64,000 bases of DNA from NCBI GenBank assembly GCA_964487565.1, contig CAZARN010000003.1, forward strand, positions 152,359 through 216,358, written 5' to 3'. This DNA comes from Phil1 sp964487565 (lineage in GTDB: Bacteria > Bacillota > Clostridia > Christensenellales > CAG-138). Positions 6,544 through 15,637 of this stretch are shown in pieces (the stretch's first letter is position 1; every line of letters begins with the position of its first letter). A model generated the notes under the pieces. The model was not told the origin of the DNA. It saw only the letters and a program-made list of their open reading frames with translations, and did not search any database. The translations under genes and the position numbers were made by a program.

Positions 6544-8550
6544 ATGATGAAAAAGCTACTTGCATTGGTCCTGTGCCTTGCTATGCTCGCAAGCCTTGCG
6601 GCATGTGCTCAGGGTTCGACCGATGAACCCGCCGCGGGCGGAGAGACTGCCGGCGTGACTGCCGGCGGCGAAACTGCCGCAGCGACGGCCGGCCCCGAAA
6701 CGACCGCTGAACCCGAAAGCGACCTGTATGTTGCGGACGGCACCTTCCGTTATGTTTACGCTTCGGAAGTGGGCACGCTCAACTACATAAAGACCGGCAC
6801 CACCGCGGACATGAAGCCCGGCGCCAATTTCGTCGATACGCTCATCGAGTATGATGAGTACGGCGTTGTCAAGCCCTGCCTCGCGCTCGACTGGAGCACA
6901 TCCGAGGACGGCCTCGTATGGACGCTCAACCTCAGACAGGGCGTGAAGTGGTACACCTGCGATCTCGAGGAGTACGGCGAGACCACCGCGAACGATTTCG
7001 TTTATGCGATCAAGTGGATACTCGATCCCGCCAACGAGTCCTCAAACGTTGACCTCGTGTGCTCCGTTATCAAGAACGCGCGTGAATACTATGACGGCAC
7101 CATCACTGATTTTGCAGAGGTCGGCGTCAAGGCGCTTGACGATTATACCCTTGAATATACCCTCAGCGACAACTGCCCGTATTTCCTTTCGATGCTCAGC
7201 TATGTCGCCTTCATGCCGATGAACGAGCAGTTCGCGCTTGAGTGCGGCGAGCTTCTGGGCACCAGCCGCGACACGCTGCTTTACAACGGCGCATATTACT
7301 GCACGAGCTTCGAGCCGCAGAGCGAGTTCGTTTGGGAGCGCAATCCGAATTACTGGGATGTTGAGAACGTTCACATCAAGACCGTCTCCGGCAGATACAA
7401 CGCCGAGGCCGAAGCGCTTGCGCCTGAGATGTATCTGCGCGGCGAAATTGACGAAGCCCAGATCCCCGTGGATATCCTCGCCTCCTGGATGGCGGACAAC
7501 GCGACCAGCTCCATCGTGCGCCCGAACAGGCACACCTATGACGCGATGTGGTGGTTCTTCGATTTCGATCCGCATTTCGACGAGCCGTATGACAACGATA
7601 ACTTCAAGCTTGCCGTCAACAACAAGGCATGGCGTCTTTCCATCGTTTACGGTCTTGACAGGCTCAAAGCGATGAACTGCTATGATCCGTACAGCCCCGA
7701 GGAATACATGATGAACACCGTCACCCCACCGGATTTCGTATCCGCGAACGGGCTTGACTTCACCGTGACGGGCGAGCTTGAGACCGTCACCAACACCGAC
7801 TGGTTCCAGAGCGAGACCGCCCTCCAGTACAAGGAGCAGGCGATATCCGAGCTGACGGCGGCCGGCTGCGTGTTCCCGGTTGTTATCCCGTATTATTACC
7901 GTGTGGATCAGGCCAACCAGGATCTTGTGGCGCAGGTCGTCGAGCAGCAGCTCGAAGGGCTCCTCGGCACTGATTACATCGACATCGTGCCCATCGCCGG
8001 CCCTGCCAACAACTATAACTCCGAAGTGCGCGACGCGGGCAAGTACGGCTTTATGGAAGAAGGCTGGGGCCCGGATTACGCCGATCCTTACACCTATGCG
8101 GAGCCGTGGGGCCTTTCCTGGAGCTACAACAACCGCTCCATGTGCACGCAGCAGGAATACCTTACCGGATATGTTTACACCCAGGCCGACTATGACAACG
8201 GCGTGATCGACGACGAGACCTATGTCGGTCAGCAGCAGCAGATATACGACAAGATGGTGCAGGAAGCGCAGGCCGAGAAGACGGATCTTGCAAAGCGCTA
8301 TGAGCTTTTTGCAAAAGCCGAAGCATGGCTCATCAACGAGGGCATCGTGATCCCGTTCCGCGTGTTCTCCTCCGGCTATGTTGCGAGCAAGCTCACCGTG
8401 TTCGACGGCGAGTATTCCTCCTTCGGCGTGTCGTCCATGCGCTACAAGGGCAAGAATCTGCTCAAGGAAGCGATGAGCCTTGATGAATATCAGGCACAGT
8501 ACAGCGCCTGGCAGACCGGGCGCGAAGCAGCGCTTGCAAACGCCGAATAA
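6544..8550 (+). CDS. oppA: Oligopeptide-type ABC transporter substrate-binding lipoprotein
   Basis: 668 residues: a signal peptide with lipobox (LASLAAC), a Thr/Ala/Glu-rich linker, then a family 5 solute-binding domain (SBP_bac_5). Typical features are LNLRQGVKWYTCDLEEYGETTANDFVYAIKW, NGAYYCTSFEPQSEFVWERNPNYW and GPDYADPYTYAEPWG. The protein captures the solute outside the cell for OppBCDF. Family 5 proteins bind peptides but also chito- and cello-oligosaccharides, and the downstream nagB and deacetylase favour an amino-sugar-containing ligand (inference). Tandem ATGs stand at 6544 and 6547, with AGGAAA upstream. A GC-rich hairpin follows the stop. Confidence 0.93.
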   Translation: MMKKLLALVLCLAMLASLAACAQGSTDEPAAGGETAGVTAGGETAAATAGPETTAEPESDLYVADGTFRYVYASEVGTLNYIKTGTTADMKPGANFVDTLIEYDEYGVVKPCLALDWSTSEDGLVWTLNLRQGVKWYTCDLEEYGETTANDFVYAIKWILDPANESSNVDLVCSVIKNAREYYDGTITDFAEVGVKALDDYTLEYTLSDNCPYFLSMLSYVAFMPMNEQFALECGELLGTSRDTLLYNGAYYCTSFEPQSEFVWERNPNYWDVENVHIKTVSGRYNAEAEALAPEMYLRGEIDEAQIPVDILASWMADNATSSIVRPNRHTYDAMWWFFDFDPHFDEPYDNDNFKLAVNNKAWRLSIVYGLDRLKAMNCYDPYSPEEYMMNTVTPPDFVSANGLDFTVTGELETVTNTDWFQSETALQYKEQAISELTAAGCVFPVVIPYYYRVDQANQDLVAQVVEQQLEGLLGTDYIDIVPIAGPANNYNSEVRDAGKYGFMEEGWGPDYADPYTYAEPWGLSWSYNNRSMCTQQEYLTGYVYTQADYDNGVIDDETYVGQQQQIYDKMVQEAQAEKTDLAKRYELFAKAEAWLINEGIVIPFRVFSSGYVASKLTVFDGEYSSFGVSSMRYKGKNLLKEAMSLDEYQAQYSAWQTGREAALANAE

Positions 8551-8574
8551 CACATAACAACACTCCCTTGTGAT

Positions 8575-8629
8575 ACGCGGGAGGGGGCAGCGGCGGGGGC
8601 CTTTGCCCCGGCAGGGCCTCCCCCCGCGT
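8575..8629 (+). terminator. GC-rich hairpin between oppA and oppB (attenuator or mRNA stabiliser)
   Basis: A long stem of about 12 bp (starting ACGCGGG, closing CCCCGCGT) encloses an inner GGGGC/GCCCC hairpin. No T-run follows, so it is unlikely to stop transcription fully. It probably protects the oppA 3' end or reduces downstream expression so that binding protein exceeds permease. Confidence 0.6.
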
Positions 8630-8661
8630 TCTGTACCGTTGCGTTATTTATGGAAAGGGAA

Positions 8662-8683
8662 CGCCCCGCGTAAAGCCGGGGCG
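8662..8683 (+). promoter_or_regulatory. Hairpin over the oppB ribosome binding region
   Basis: Arms CGCCCCG (8662-8668) and CGGGGCG (8677-8683) end 12 nt before the oppB ATG at 8696. The only purine-rich stretch available as a ribosome binding site (GCGGGG) is partly inside the stem, which should lower oppB translation. Confidence 0.5.
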
Positions 8684-8695
8684 GGGTATGCCGCA

Positions 8696-9640
8696 ATGCT
8701 CAAATATATCGGCAAGCGCACGCTGGGCGCGATTTTATCGCTGCTCGTCGTCGTGTCGCTCATATTCGTCCTGCTTCGCATGATGCCCCTCGAGGGGTAT
8801 TTCGGCGCGGAGTACGACAAGCTCAGCCCCGAGGTCCGCGCGAGCATGCTCGCCGAAAAGGGACTCGACCAGCCGATCGTCGTTCAGCTCGCACAGTTTT
8901 ACAAGGGGCTTTTGCACGGCGATCTCGGCGTTTCGTGGATATACCGCGAAAACTATCCGATAACCAAAATACTCGAATCGAAAATACCCGTTTCGCTGCG
9001 TATCGGCCTGATCTCCATGGCGGTATCTATACTCATCGGCATACCGCTCGGCATAATGATGGCGCGCAGCAACGGCAAATTGGGCGATAAGCTCGGCACG
9101 GGCTTCATCGTCGTCATAGAAGCGCTGCCGGGGGCGGTGCTGCTCCTTTTCGTTCAACTTTATTTTTCAAGCTGGCTCAAGCTGCCGCTCCTGTTCGACA
9201 AAAACAACTGGGTATCATGGATACTGCCTGTCGTGTCCATATCGCTTATCAGCATCTCGACATACGCGATGTGGATGCGCCGTTATATGATCGACAACAT
9301 GAACATGGATTACGTCAAGCTCGCCCGCGCGAAGGGCGCGTCGGAGGGCAGGATAATGCGGCGGCACCTTTTCAAAAACGCGTTCGTGCCGATGGCGCAG
9401 TTTTTGCCCGACTCCGTGCTTTCAACGATAATCGGCTCCATCTATGTGGAGCATCTGTATTCCATACCCGGGACAGGCGGCCTTTTGATCGACGTCATCC
9501 AGCGTCAGGACAACACCATGGTTCAGGCGCTCGTCATCATATATGCCGCGATAGGCATCATTGGCATGTTCCTCGGCGATGTGCTCATGGCGCTGCTCGA
9601 TCCGCGCATCAGCTTCACAAAGAAAGGGGATGACCGTTGA
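8696..9640 (+). CDS. oppB: Oligopeptide ABC transporter permease OppB
   Basis: 314 residues with six predicted transmembrane helices. The N-terminal segment (MLKYIGKRTLGAILSLLVVV) and the long extracellular loop containing GLDQPIVVQLAQFYKGLLHGDLGVSW are typical of OppB/DppB. The EAA loop (YVKLARAKGASEGRIMRRHLFKNA) contacts the ATPases. It lies 145 nt after oppA, separated by two hairpins, and its stop overlaps the oppC start by one base (TGATG). The ATG at 8696 has a weak ribosome binding site within a hairpin. Confidence 0.95.
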   Translation: MLKYIGKRTLGAILSLLVVVSLIFVLLRMMPLEGYFGAEYDKLSPEVRASMLAEKGLDQPIVVQLAQFYKGLLHGDLGVSWIYRENYPITKILESKIPVSLRIGLISMAVSILIGIPLGIMMARSNGKLGDKLGTGFIVVIEALPGAVLLLFVQLYFSSWLKLPLLFDKNNWVSWILPVVSISLISISTYAMWMRRYMIDNMNMDYVKLARAKGASEGRIMRRHLFKNAFVPMAQFLPDSVLSTIIGSIYVEHLYSIPGTGGLLIDVIQRQDNTMVQALVIIYAAIGIIGMFLGDVLMALLDPRISFTKKGDDR

Positions 9641-10725
9641 TGGCAAGAAAGAAATGGAATCCTCAGTTCCGAAGGATGGAGGAGTTCAACGATCATGTCG
9701 AAGAAGGCCTGCGCCGCGAAGCGTCACTGAAAAAGAAGGCCGCGCAGCCCGTGATCGACACAGTGGATCTTTCCCCCGAGGAGGTCGCGGCGCTTGATCC
9801 CGCGGTGTTCAGAAGGGCGAGCTTCGACGAAGCAAACGCCGAGCGCGCGGGGTATTCGAATTATTCCTACTGGGCGAGCACCTTCAGGAACTTCTGGCGC
9901 AACAAGGTCGCGCGCGTGCTGATCGTCGCGCTGCTTGCGGTGCTTCTCTTCGCGTTCATACAGCCTGTATTGCCCGGACAGAAGGATGCGTATACCATCA
10001 ACAACGATCCGACGTCCGGCCTTCAGCTCATGAATCTGCCGCCTTCTTCGGAATACTGGTTCGGCACGAACGCCATCGGTCAGGATCTGTGGTCAAGGGT
10101 CTGGGCGGGCACGCGGACCTCGCTCATGATAGGGCTCATCGTCGCCTTTTCGGATCTCGTGTTCGGCATACTGATAGGCATGATATGGGGCTATGTGAGG
10201 AAGCTCGACAAGGTGATGACCGAAATATACAACGTCATCAGCAACATACCGCAAACGCTTATCCTCATCCTTGTAAGCTATATATTGAGGCCCAGCATGT
10301 CCACGATAATCATCTCAATGTGCGTTGTGGGCTGGATGGCGATGGCGCGCTTCATCAGGAATCAGGTCGTCATATTCCGCGACAGGGATTTCAATCTCGC
10401 CTCCCGCTGCCTCGGCACGGGGACCTTCCGCATCATCGTGCGCAACCTTCTTCCTCAGATGGTATCGGTCATCATGCTTGAAACGGCGCTTGCGATTCCG
10501 GGCGCGATCGGCGACGAGGTGTTCCTGACATATATCGGCCTCGGCCTTCCCACGTCGCAGGCGTCGCTTGGCAACCTCGTCGAAGCCGGCCGCGTGCTGA
10601 TGATGCAAAGAACGTTGCGTTATCAGCTCATTTTCCCGGCGGCGGTGGTCGCGTTCATAACGATCGCGTTCTATATAATCGGCAACGCCTTCTCCGACGC
10701 CGCCGATCCGCGGAACCATGTTTGA
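9640..10725 (+). CDS. oppC: Oligopeptide ABC transporter permease OppC, with long N-terminal extension
   Basis: 361 residues. The first 75 or so are charged and cytoplasmic (RRMEEFNDHVEEGLRREASL, VIDTVDLSPEEVAALDPAVF), followed by the OppC N-domain (YWASTFRNFWRNKVARVLIV), the GTNAIGQDLWSRVWAGTRTSL segment and the EAA loop (SRCLGTGTFRIIVRNLLPQ). It forms the channel with OppB. OppC proteins are usually about 300 residues, so the N-terminal extension is longer than normal; extended forms occur in Clostridia. ATG 9640 overlaps the oppB stop. Confidence 0.94.
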   Translation: MARKKWNPQFRRMEEFNDHVEEGLRREASLKKKAAQPVIDTVDLSPEEVAALDPAVFRRASFDEANAERAGYSNYSYWASTFRNFWRNKVARVLIVALLAVLLFAFIQPVLPGQKDAYTINNDPTSGLQLMNLPPSSEYWFGTNAIGQDLWSRVWAGTRTSLMIGLIVAFSDLVFGILIGMIWGYVRKLDKVMTEIYNVISNIPQTLILILVSYILRPSMSTIIISMCVVGWMAMARFIRNQVVIFRDRDFNLASRCLGTGTFRIIVRNLLPQMVSVIMLETALAIPGAIGDEVFLTYIGLGLPTSQASLGNLVEAGRVLMMQRTLRYQLIFPAAVVAFITIAFYIIGNAFSDAADPRNHV

Positions 10726-10735
10726 GGAGGTGTGA

Positions 10736-11794
10736 ATGATGGAAGAAAGAGAAATCATACTCTCCGTGAAGGATCTCAACGTCAAATTCAGCCTGCGCGG
10801 GCGCGATCTGCACGCGATAAGGGGGATATCGCTCGACGTGTACAAGGGCGAAAGCCTCGCGATCGTCGGCGAATCAGGCTCCGGCAAATCGGTGCTCACG
10901 AAGAACTTCATCGGTCTTCTTGACAAGAACGGCAGGATAGAATCCGGCGAGATACTCTTTGAGGGCATGGACCTTGCGAAGTTCAAGACCGCGCGCGAAT
11001 GGGCGAAGATACGCGGCAGGAAGATCGCGATGGTCATGCAGGACCCGATGACGAGCCTCAATCCGCTCAAGAGCATAGGCTGGCAGATAAGCGAGGCGCT
11101 CATACTCAATCAGGGCATGAACAAGGCCGAGGCCAAGGCCCGCGCGATCGAAATATTGGGCGACGTGGGCATAAGCGAGGCGGAAAGACGCTACGACCAG
11201 TATCCGCATGAGTTTTCGGGCGGGATGAGGCAAAGGGTCGTCATCGCCATCGCCGTGGCGTGCGGCCCGGAAATACTCATCTGCGACGAACCGACGACCG
11301 CCCTTGACGTGACGATCCAGGCGCAGATACTGGACCTCATCAAGGATCTCAAAAAGCGGTATTCCATGACGACGATCTACATCACGCACGATCTCGGCGT
11401 GGTGGCGAACGTGGCCGACCGCATCGCGGTGATGTATGCCGGGGATATCGTTGAGATAGGCACCGCGGAGGAAGTGTTCTTCGATCCGCGCCATCCGTAC
11501 ACATGGGCGCTGCTTTCAAGCCTGCCTCAGCTTGGCGAGAAGGGCCGCGAGCTGTTTTCCATAAAGGGCACGCCCCCGAGCCTTTTCGGCGTGATAAAGG
11601 GCGACGCCTTCGCGCCGCGCAATCCGCAGGCGCTCGAGATAGACTTCATGGCACGCCCGCCGTATTTTGACGTGACGCCGACGCACAGGGCAAAAACCTG
11701 GCTGCTCGATCCGCGCGCGCCGAAAACGGAGCCGCCGGAGGTGATAAAAGGCTTGAGGTATCTCGGAACGGATACGAAGGAGGCCGAATTATGA
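10736..11794 (+). CDS. oppD: Oligopeptide ABC transporter ATP-binding protein OppD
   Basis: 352 residues: Walker A GESGSGKS, Q-loop MVMQDPMTSLNP, signature FSGGMRQR, Walker B ILICDEPTTALD, switch histidine ITHDLG, and the C-terminal oligopeptide/dipeptide extension (HPYTWALLSSLPQ). It pairs with OppF to power import. GAGGAGG lies 5 nt before ATG 10736 (8 nt before a second ATG at 10739). The last codons overlap oppF by 4 nt. Confidence 0.96.
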   Translation: MMEEREIILSVKDLNVKFSLRGRDLHAIRGISLDVYKGESLAIVGESGSGKSVLTKNFIGLLDKNGRIESGEILFEGMDLAKFKTAREWAKIRGRKIAMVMQDPMTSLNPLKSIGWQISEALILNQGMNKAEAKARAIEILGDVGISEAERRYDQYPHEFSGGMRQRVVIAIAVACGPEILICDEPTTALDVTIQAQILDLIKDLKKRYSMTTIYITHDLGVVANVADRIAVMYAGDIVEIGTAEEVFFDPRHPYTWALLSSLPQLGEKGRELFSIKGTPPSLFGVIKGDAFAPRNPQALEIDFMARPPYFDVTPTHRAKTWLLDPRAPKTEPPEVIKGLRYLGTDTKEAEL

Positions 11795-12768
11795 GCTATC
11801 GCGATAATATAAAAAGCCGCGAGCCGCTTGTGTCGGTGCGCAATATGGACGTCACATTCGGCAGCGGAAGGAATGCGTTCAAGGCCGTCAGCAACGTGAG
11901 CTTCAACATATACAGGGGCGAGACGTTCGGCCTTGTGGGGGAATCCGGTTCCGGCAAAACGACGATAGGGCGCGCCATAATAAGGATCAATCCTCTCAGC
12001 GCAGGCAGCGTGCTTTATGACGGGGAGTGCATATCGGGCAGGATATCGCGCGAGCTTGACCGGCGTGTGATCGAAAAAATGCAGATGATATTTCAGGACC
12101 CGATGGCGAGCCTCAACGAGCGCGCGAAGGTGGACTATATCGTCTCCGAAGGGCTTATAAGCGTGGACAGAAAAATGAGCCGCGAGGAACGCGAAAAAAA
12201 GGTTACGGACGCGCTGCTCGACGTCGGTCTTCTGCCGGAATTCGCGTCCCGCTTCCCGCACGAGTTTTCGGGCGGTCAGCGGCAGAGGATAGGCATCGCG
12301 CGCTGCCTTGTGATGAACCCGGAATTCATCATCGCGGACGAGCCGATTTCGGCCCTCGATGTTTCCGTGCGCGCGCAGGTGCTCAACCTCATGGCGAAGC
12401 TCCAGCAGGAGCGCGGACTCACCTACCTTTTCATCGCGCACGATCTTTCCGTGATGCGCTTCATCACAAACCGCATCGCGGTCATTTACAAGGGCGTGAT
12501 CGTGGAGCTTGCGGATACCGCCACGCTTTTCGCGCATCCGCTGCATCCTTACACAAAGGCGCTGCTTTCGGCCGTGCCGGTGCCGAATCCCCTTGTCGAG
12601 CGCGAAAAACGCATCGTCGTTTACGATCCCGCGTGTCACGCTTACGCGCAGGATGAGAAAATACTTTGGGCGGAGATCGAGGCAGACCATTTTGTGCGGG
12701 GCAGCGAACGCGAGCTTGATGAATATGAAACCCGGCTTGCGCATATGAGCGCACAGACTGTAAAATAA
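11791..12768 (+). CDS. oppF: Oligopeptide ABC transporter ATP-binding protein OppF
   Basis: 325 residues: Walker A GESGSGKTT, Q-loop MIFQDPMASLNE, signature FSGGQRQR, Walker B FIIADEPISALD, switch IAHDLS, and the HPYTKALLSAVPVPNP extension. It is the second ATPase of the Opp complex. No terminator is visible in the 50 nt before the ROK gene, so transcription probably continues into the amino-sugar genes. Confidence 0.96.
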   Translation: MSYRDNIKSREPLVSVRNMDVTFGSGRNAFKAVSNVSFNIYRGETFGLVGESGSGKTTIGRAIIRINPLSAGSVLYDGECISGRISRELDRRVIEKMQMIFQDPMASLNERAKVDYIVSEGLISVDRKMSREEREKKVTDALLDVGLLPEFASRFPHEFSGGQRQRIGIARCLVMNPEFIIADEPISALDVSVRAQVLNLMAKLQQERGLTYLFIAHDLSVMRFITNRIAVIYKGVIVELADTATLFAHPLHPYTKALLSAVPVPNPLVEREKRIVVYDPACHAYAQDEKILWAEIEADHFVRGSERELDEYETRLAHMSAQTVK

Positions 12769-12818
12769 AGGAAGTTATTCCCGGACATTTTTTTCACGAA
12801 GCGCGCATGAGGTGAAGT

Positions 12819-14042
12819 ATGTATCAGGTTTCGGCAAGATCGCAGACGGATATGAAGCTGCACAATCTGAAGCTCGTCTACGACATGATAAAAAACGAAA
12901 GCCCCATTTCAAGGGCGGCCATCGCAAAGCGAAGCGGCCTTTCGGCCACAAGCATGACGCGGATAATCGGCCGTCTTATCGCGGCGGGTCTTGTGAGCGA
13001 ACGCTCCACCGCGGCAAACGAGGGCAAGGGCAGACCGGGCACGATGCTCGATATCCGCGCGGATGCGGGCATGTGCCTTTGCATTGACGCGACGGTCAAC
13101 CGCAGCAAGGTCGCGCTGATCGATCTTGCAAACACCATATGCGCTTACCGCGAAATACTTATCCCGGCGAAAACGGATTTCAGGGACGTCGTGCGCGAGC
13201 TTGACGCGCTCCTTCCGGAGCTTTGCCGCGAGGCGGGCGTCGACCGCCGCCGCGTGCTGTGCTGCGGGATGAGCGTATCGGGCCATGTTATACAGCAGAC
13301 GGGCTTCATCGCGGCTTCAAGTCAGTTTGAATGGTTTGACATCGAGGCGGGACGCATACTTGAAAGCGTGCTTTCCATGCCGGCTTATGTTGAAAACGAC
13401 TGTAAGGCCGCCCTTATCGGCGAGGAAACGCTGCTCGACAACGAGGCGCGCCGCAGCGCCAACATCGCGTATATCAAGCTTGGCTGGTGCGGCGTGGGCA
13501 GCGCGGCCATAATCGACGGCAGGCTCGTGCGCGGCAGCCGCAACGCGGCGGGCGAGGTTGGCCATTTTTCGGCCATGCCGGAGGGCGACGTTGAAAAATG
13601 CGAGCACAGGGGCTGCTTTGAAAACGTGATAAGCGAGGCGGCCGTGGTGGCGCGCGCGCAACGCGTCAACGCTTCATACGGCTCGCTTGAGCGCATCAAC
13701 GAAGGCCTTGCCGCGGGCGACGGGCGTCTTCGCGCATTGATCGACGAGGTGTGCGAGTATATCGCCATCGCGATCAACGATATATCCTGCGCGTACAACC
13801 CGGATACAATCGTGCTCAACGGCAACCTTGTGGCCGGGTGCGATTACTGCATGCGCGCGGTGCGCAGATATCTTGCGCACAGACTGCTCAAGTCCGTTCA
13901 ACCCAACCTCACCGTGCGACTTTCAAAAAAAGGCACAAACGCCGGACTGTACGGAATAGGCTGCATCGCCGTGGAGGCGGCGGTCAGGCGTTTGCTGGCA
14001 TCAACGGAGGAGACCGAAGAGAAAAATGCGAATATTTTGTGA
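12819..14042 (+). CDS. ROK family transcriptional regulator (NagC/XylR type)
   Basis: 407 residues: N-terminal winged helix (about residues 15-65; NESPISRAAIAKRSGLSATSMTRIIGRLIAAGLV), then a sugar-kinase-like ROK domain with GRPGTMLDI, VENDCKAALIGEE and the GEVGHF motif. NagC-type members sense N-acetylglucosamine derivatives and repress uptake and catabolic genes. The zinc/effector cysteine motif normally reads CxCGxxGCxE; here it is CEHRGCFE, with the first Cys-Gly part degenerate. Overlap of 17 nt with nagB and position after opp suggest it controls this operon. It is a regulator rather than a kinase because of the HTH. Confidence 0.9.
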   Translation: MYQVSARSQTDMKLHNLKLVYDMIKNESPISRAAIAKRSGLSATSMTRIIGRLIAAGLVSERSTAANEGKGRPGTMLDIRADAGMCLCIDATVNRSKVALIDLANTICAYREILIPAKTDFRDVVRELDALLPELCREAGVDRRRVLCCGMSVSGHVIQQTGFIAASSQFEWFDIEAGRILESVLSMPAYVENDCKAALIGEETLLDNEARRSANIAYIKLGWCGVGSAAIIDGRLVRGSRNAAGEVGHFSAMPEGDVEKCEHRGCFENVISEAAVVARAQRVNASYGSLERINEGLAAGDGRLRALIDEVCEYIAIAINDISCAYNPDTIVLNGNLVAGCDYCMRAVRRYLAHRLLKSVQPNLTVRLSKKGTNAGLYGIGCIAVEAAVRRLLASTEETEEKNANIL

Positions 14043-14745
14043 GAAGGATTACGTTTCACTTTCCCGCCGCGCGGCGAATATCATAATCGGCGCCGTGAAC
14101 AAAAAACCGGATTGCGTGCTTGGCCTTGCAACGGGTTCGACGCCCATCGGCGTTTACGACATGCTCTCGTCAGCCTGCGCCGCAGGCAGGGTGTCGTTTG
14201 CGCGGGTGCGCACGGTCAACCTTGACGAGTATATGGGTCTTGCCGCGGGCGACCCCGCGAGTTATCGCGCGTTCATGAACGAGCATCTTTTCCGGCGCAT
14301 AGATATCGATATCGCGAACACACATATCCCCGATGCGTCAGCGGGGGATGAGAACATCAGGTGCGCGCGTTACGACGCGCTCATCGAATCGCTCGGCGGC
14401 GTCGACCTTCAGCTGCTTGGCATAGGCCGCAACGGCCACATCGGCTTCAACGAGCCGTCGCCGTATTTTTCGGTCGGCACGCATGAAGTGGAGCTTTCGC
14501 AAAGCACGAGACGCGCGAACGCCGCGTTTTTCGGCAACGACGAGAACGCGGTGCCGAAAAGCGCGATAACCATGGGCATCGGCGGCATAATGAAGGCGCG
14601 CAGCATATTGCTGCTCGCTTCCGGCGAGGCCAAACGGGAAGCCCTTACGCGGGCTGTACGCGGCAACGTCGATCCGATGGTTCCTGCGAGCGTGCTGCAG
14701 CTTCACGGCGATGCATGCGTAATATGCGATTTCCAAATTGATTGA
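14026..14745 (+). CDS. nagB: Glucosamine-6-phosphate deaminase
   Basis: 239 residues, normal length. NagB converts glucosamine-6-phosphate to fructose-6-phosphate and ammonia, linking amino-sugar breakdown to glycolysis. Visible are LGLATGSTPIGVYDML, the NLDEYMGL catalytic Asp region, LLGIGRNGHIGFNEPS with the active-site His, and AITMGIGGIMKARSILLLASG. The start overlaps the ROK gene by 17 nt. No nagA (GlcNAc-6-phosphate deacetylase) is present; the downstream PIG-L deacetylase may supply free amino groups instead (inference). Confidence 0.95.
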   Translation: MRIFCEKDYVSLSRRAANIIIGAVNKKPDCVLGLATGSTPIGVYDMLSSACAAGRVSFARVRTVNLDEYMGLAAGDPASYRAFMNEHLFRRIDIDIANTHIPDASAGDENIRCARYDALIESLGGVDLQLLGIGRNGHIGFNEPSPYFSVGTHEVELSQSTRRANAAFFGNDENAVPKSAITMGIGGIMKARSILLLASGEAKREALTRAVRGNVDPMVPASVLQLHGDACVICDFQID

Positions 14746-14769
14746 GTTTCAGAACAGGGGGGATTACAT

Positions 14770-15594
14770 ATGGAAAAACAATACAGGGTCCTCAGCATCG
14801 GCGCCCATCCGGACGATGCGGACACGAGCGCGGGCGGGCTTTTGCTCAAACTGCGCGACGCCGGCTGGGAGGTGCGGCTCCTCTCTGTCACGGACGGCAG
14901 CGCCGGGACATACGATCTCAACGTGACGCGCGCGCAGCTTGCGGCGCGCCGCCGGGCGGAGGCCGAAGCTTCCGGCAGGATATTCGGCGGACGGTACGAC
15001 GTGATGGACAACGAGGACGGAAGGCTGCTGCCGACGCTTGCGCTGCGCGAGGAACTCATCCGCTATATCCGCCGCTTCGCGCCGGACGTGATCCTCACGA
15101 ACAGGCCGAACGATTATCACGCGGATCACAGGAGCACTTCGCTTCTCGTGCAGGATGCGTCGTTCCTGCTCACCGTGCCCCGCGTTTGCGACGATACGAA
15201 ATATCTCAACCACACCCCGGCGATACTCTTCTGGGGCGACGGCTTCAAAAAACCGTACCCGTTCGAGCGGGATATATTGGTTCCCGTTTCGCAAAAGCGC
15301 GTGGACGATCTTGCCATGATAGCCTCGTGCCACGAGTGCCAGTATTTCGATTGGATGTATTGGCCGGATCATACGGATAAGATCGCGTGGCCGCGCGAGA
15401 AGCAGGTCGCGGATCTTGCCGCGCGCTACCGCAGGGGACTTGCGCAGGTGAGGGACGAGGCGGAAGATGCGCTCACTGCGAAATACGGCGCCGATACCGC
15501 CGCGCTGATCACGCATCTCGAGTGCTTTGAGATAAGCGAGTACGGCGAAGCGCCGTGCGCGGAATTCCTGAGGGTCGCAGAGGCGGCTGAATGA
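14770..15594 (+). CDS. PIG-L (LmbE-like) family N-acetylglucosamine deacetylase
   Basis: 274 residues with the zinc motif AHPDDAD near the N-terminus, and NDYHADHRS supplying the downstream metal histidine. PIG-L enzymes remove acetyl groups from GlcNAc moieties: GlcNAc-PI, mycothiol and bacillithiol precursors, and diacetylchitobiose in archaea. In this operon (Opp importer, NagC-like regulator, NagB) the likeliest substrate is an imported GlcNAc compound, deacetylated before phosphorylation and deamination. No signal peptide is visible, so action is cytoplasmic. A strong terminator follows directly. Confidence 0.88.
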   Translation: MEKQYRVLSIGAHPDDADTSAGGLLLKLRDAGWEVRLLSVTDGSAGTYDLNVTRAQLAARRRAEAEASGRIFGGRYDVMDNEDGRLLPTLALREELIRYIRRFAPDVILTNRPNDYHADHRSTSLLVQDASFLLTVPRVCDDTKYLNHTPAILFWGDGFKKPYPFERDILVPVSQKRVDDLAMIASCHECQYFDWMYWPDHTDKIAWPREKQVADLAARYRRGLAQVRDEAEDALTAKYGADTAALITHLECFEISEYGEAPCAEFLRVAEAAE

Positions 15595-15601
15595 AAACGG
15601 C

Positions 15602-15637
15602 GCGGGGACGCATGAAGCGTCCCCGCTTTTTTCTTTT
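15602..15637 (+). terminator. Strong intrinsic terminator of the opp-deacetylase operon
   Basis: Perfect 10-bp stem GCGGGGACGC (15602-15611) / GCGTCCCCGC (15617-15626) with an ATGAA loop, followed by TTTTTTCTTTT. Confidence 0.92.

Noticed and set aside
7042..8553. A 503-codon open frame antisense to oppA, and similar long antisense frames at 11527-12744, 2406-3389 and 22066-22977
   Set aside because: They are mirror frames of well-supported genes in GC-rich DNA; their translations are Arg/His-rich with no recognisable domain or ribosome binding site.
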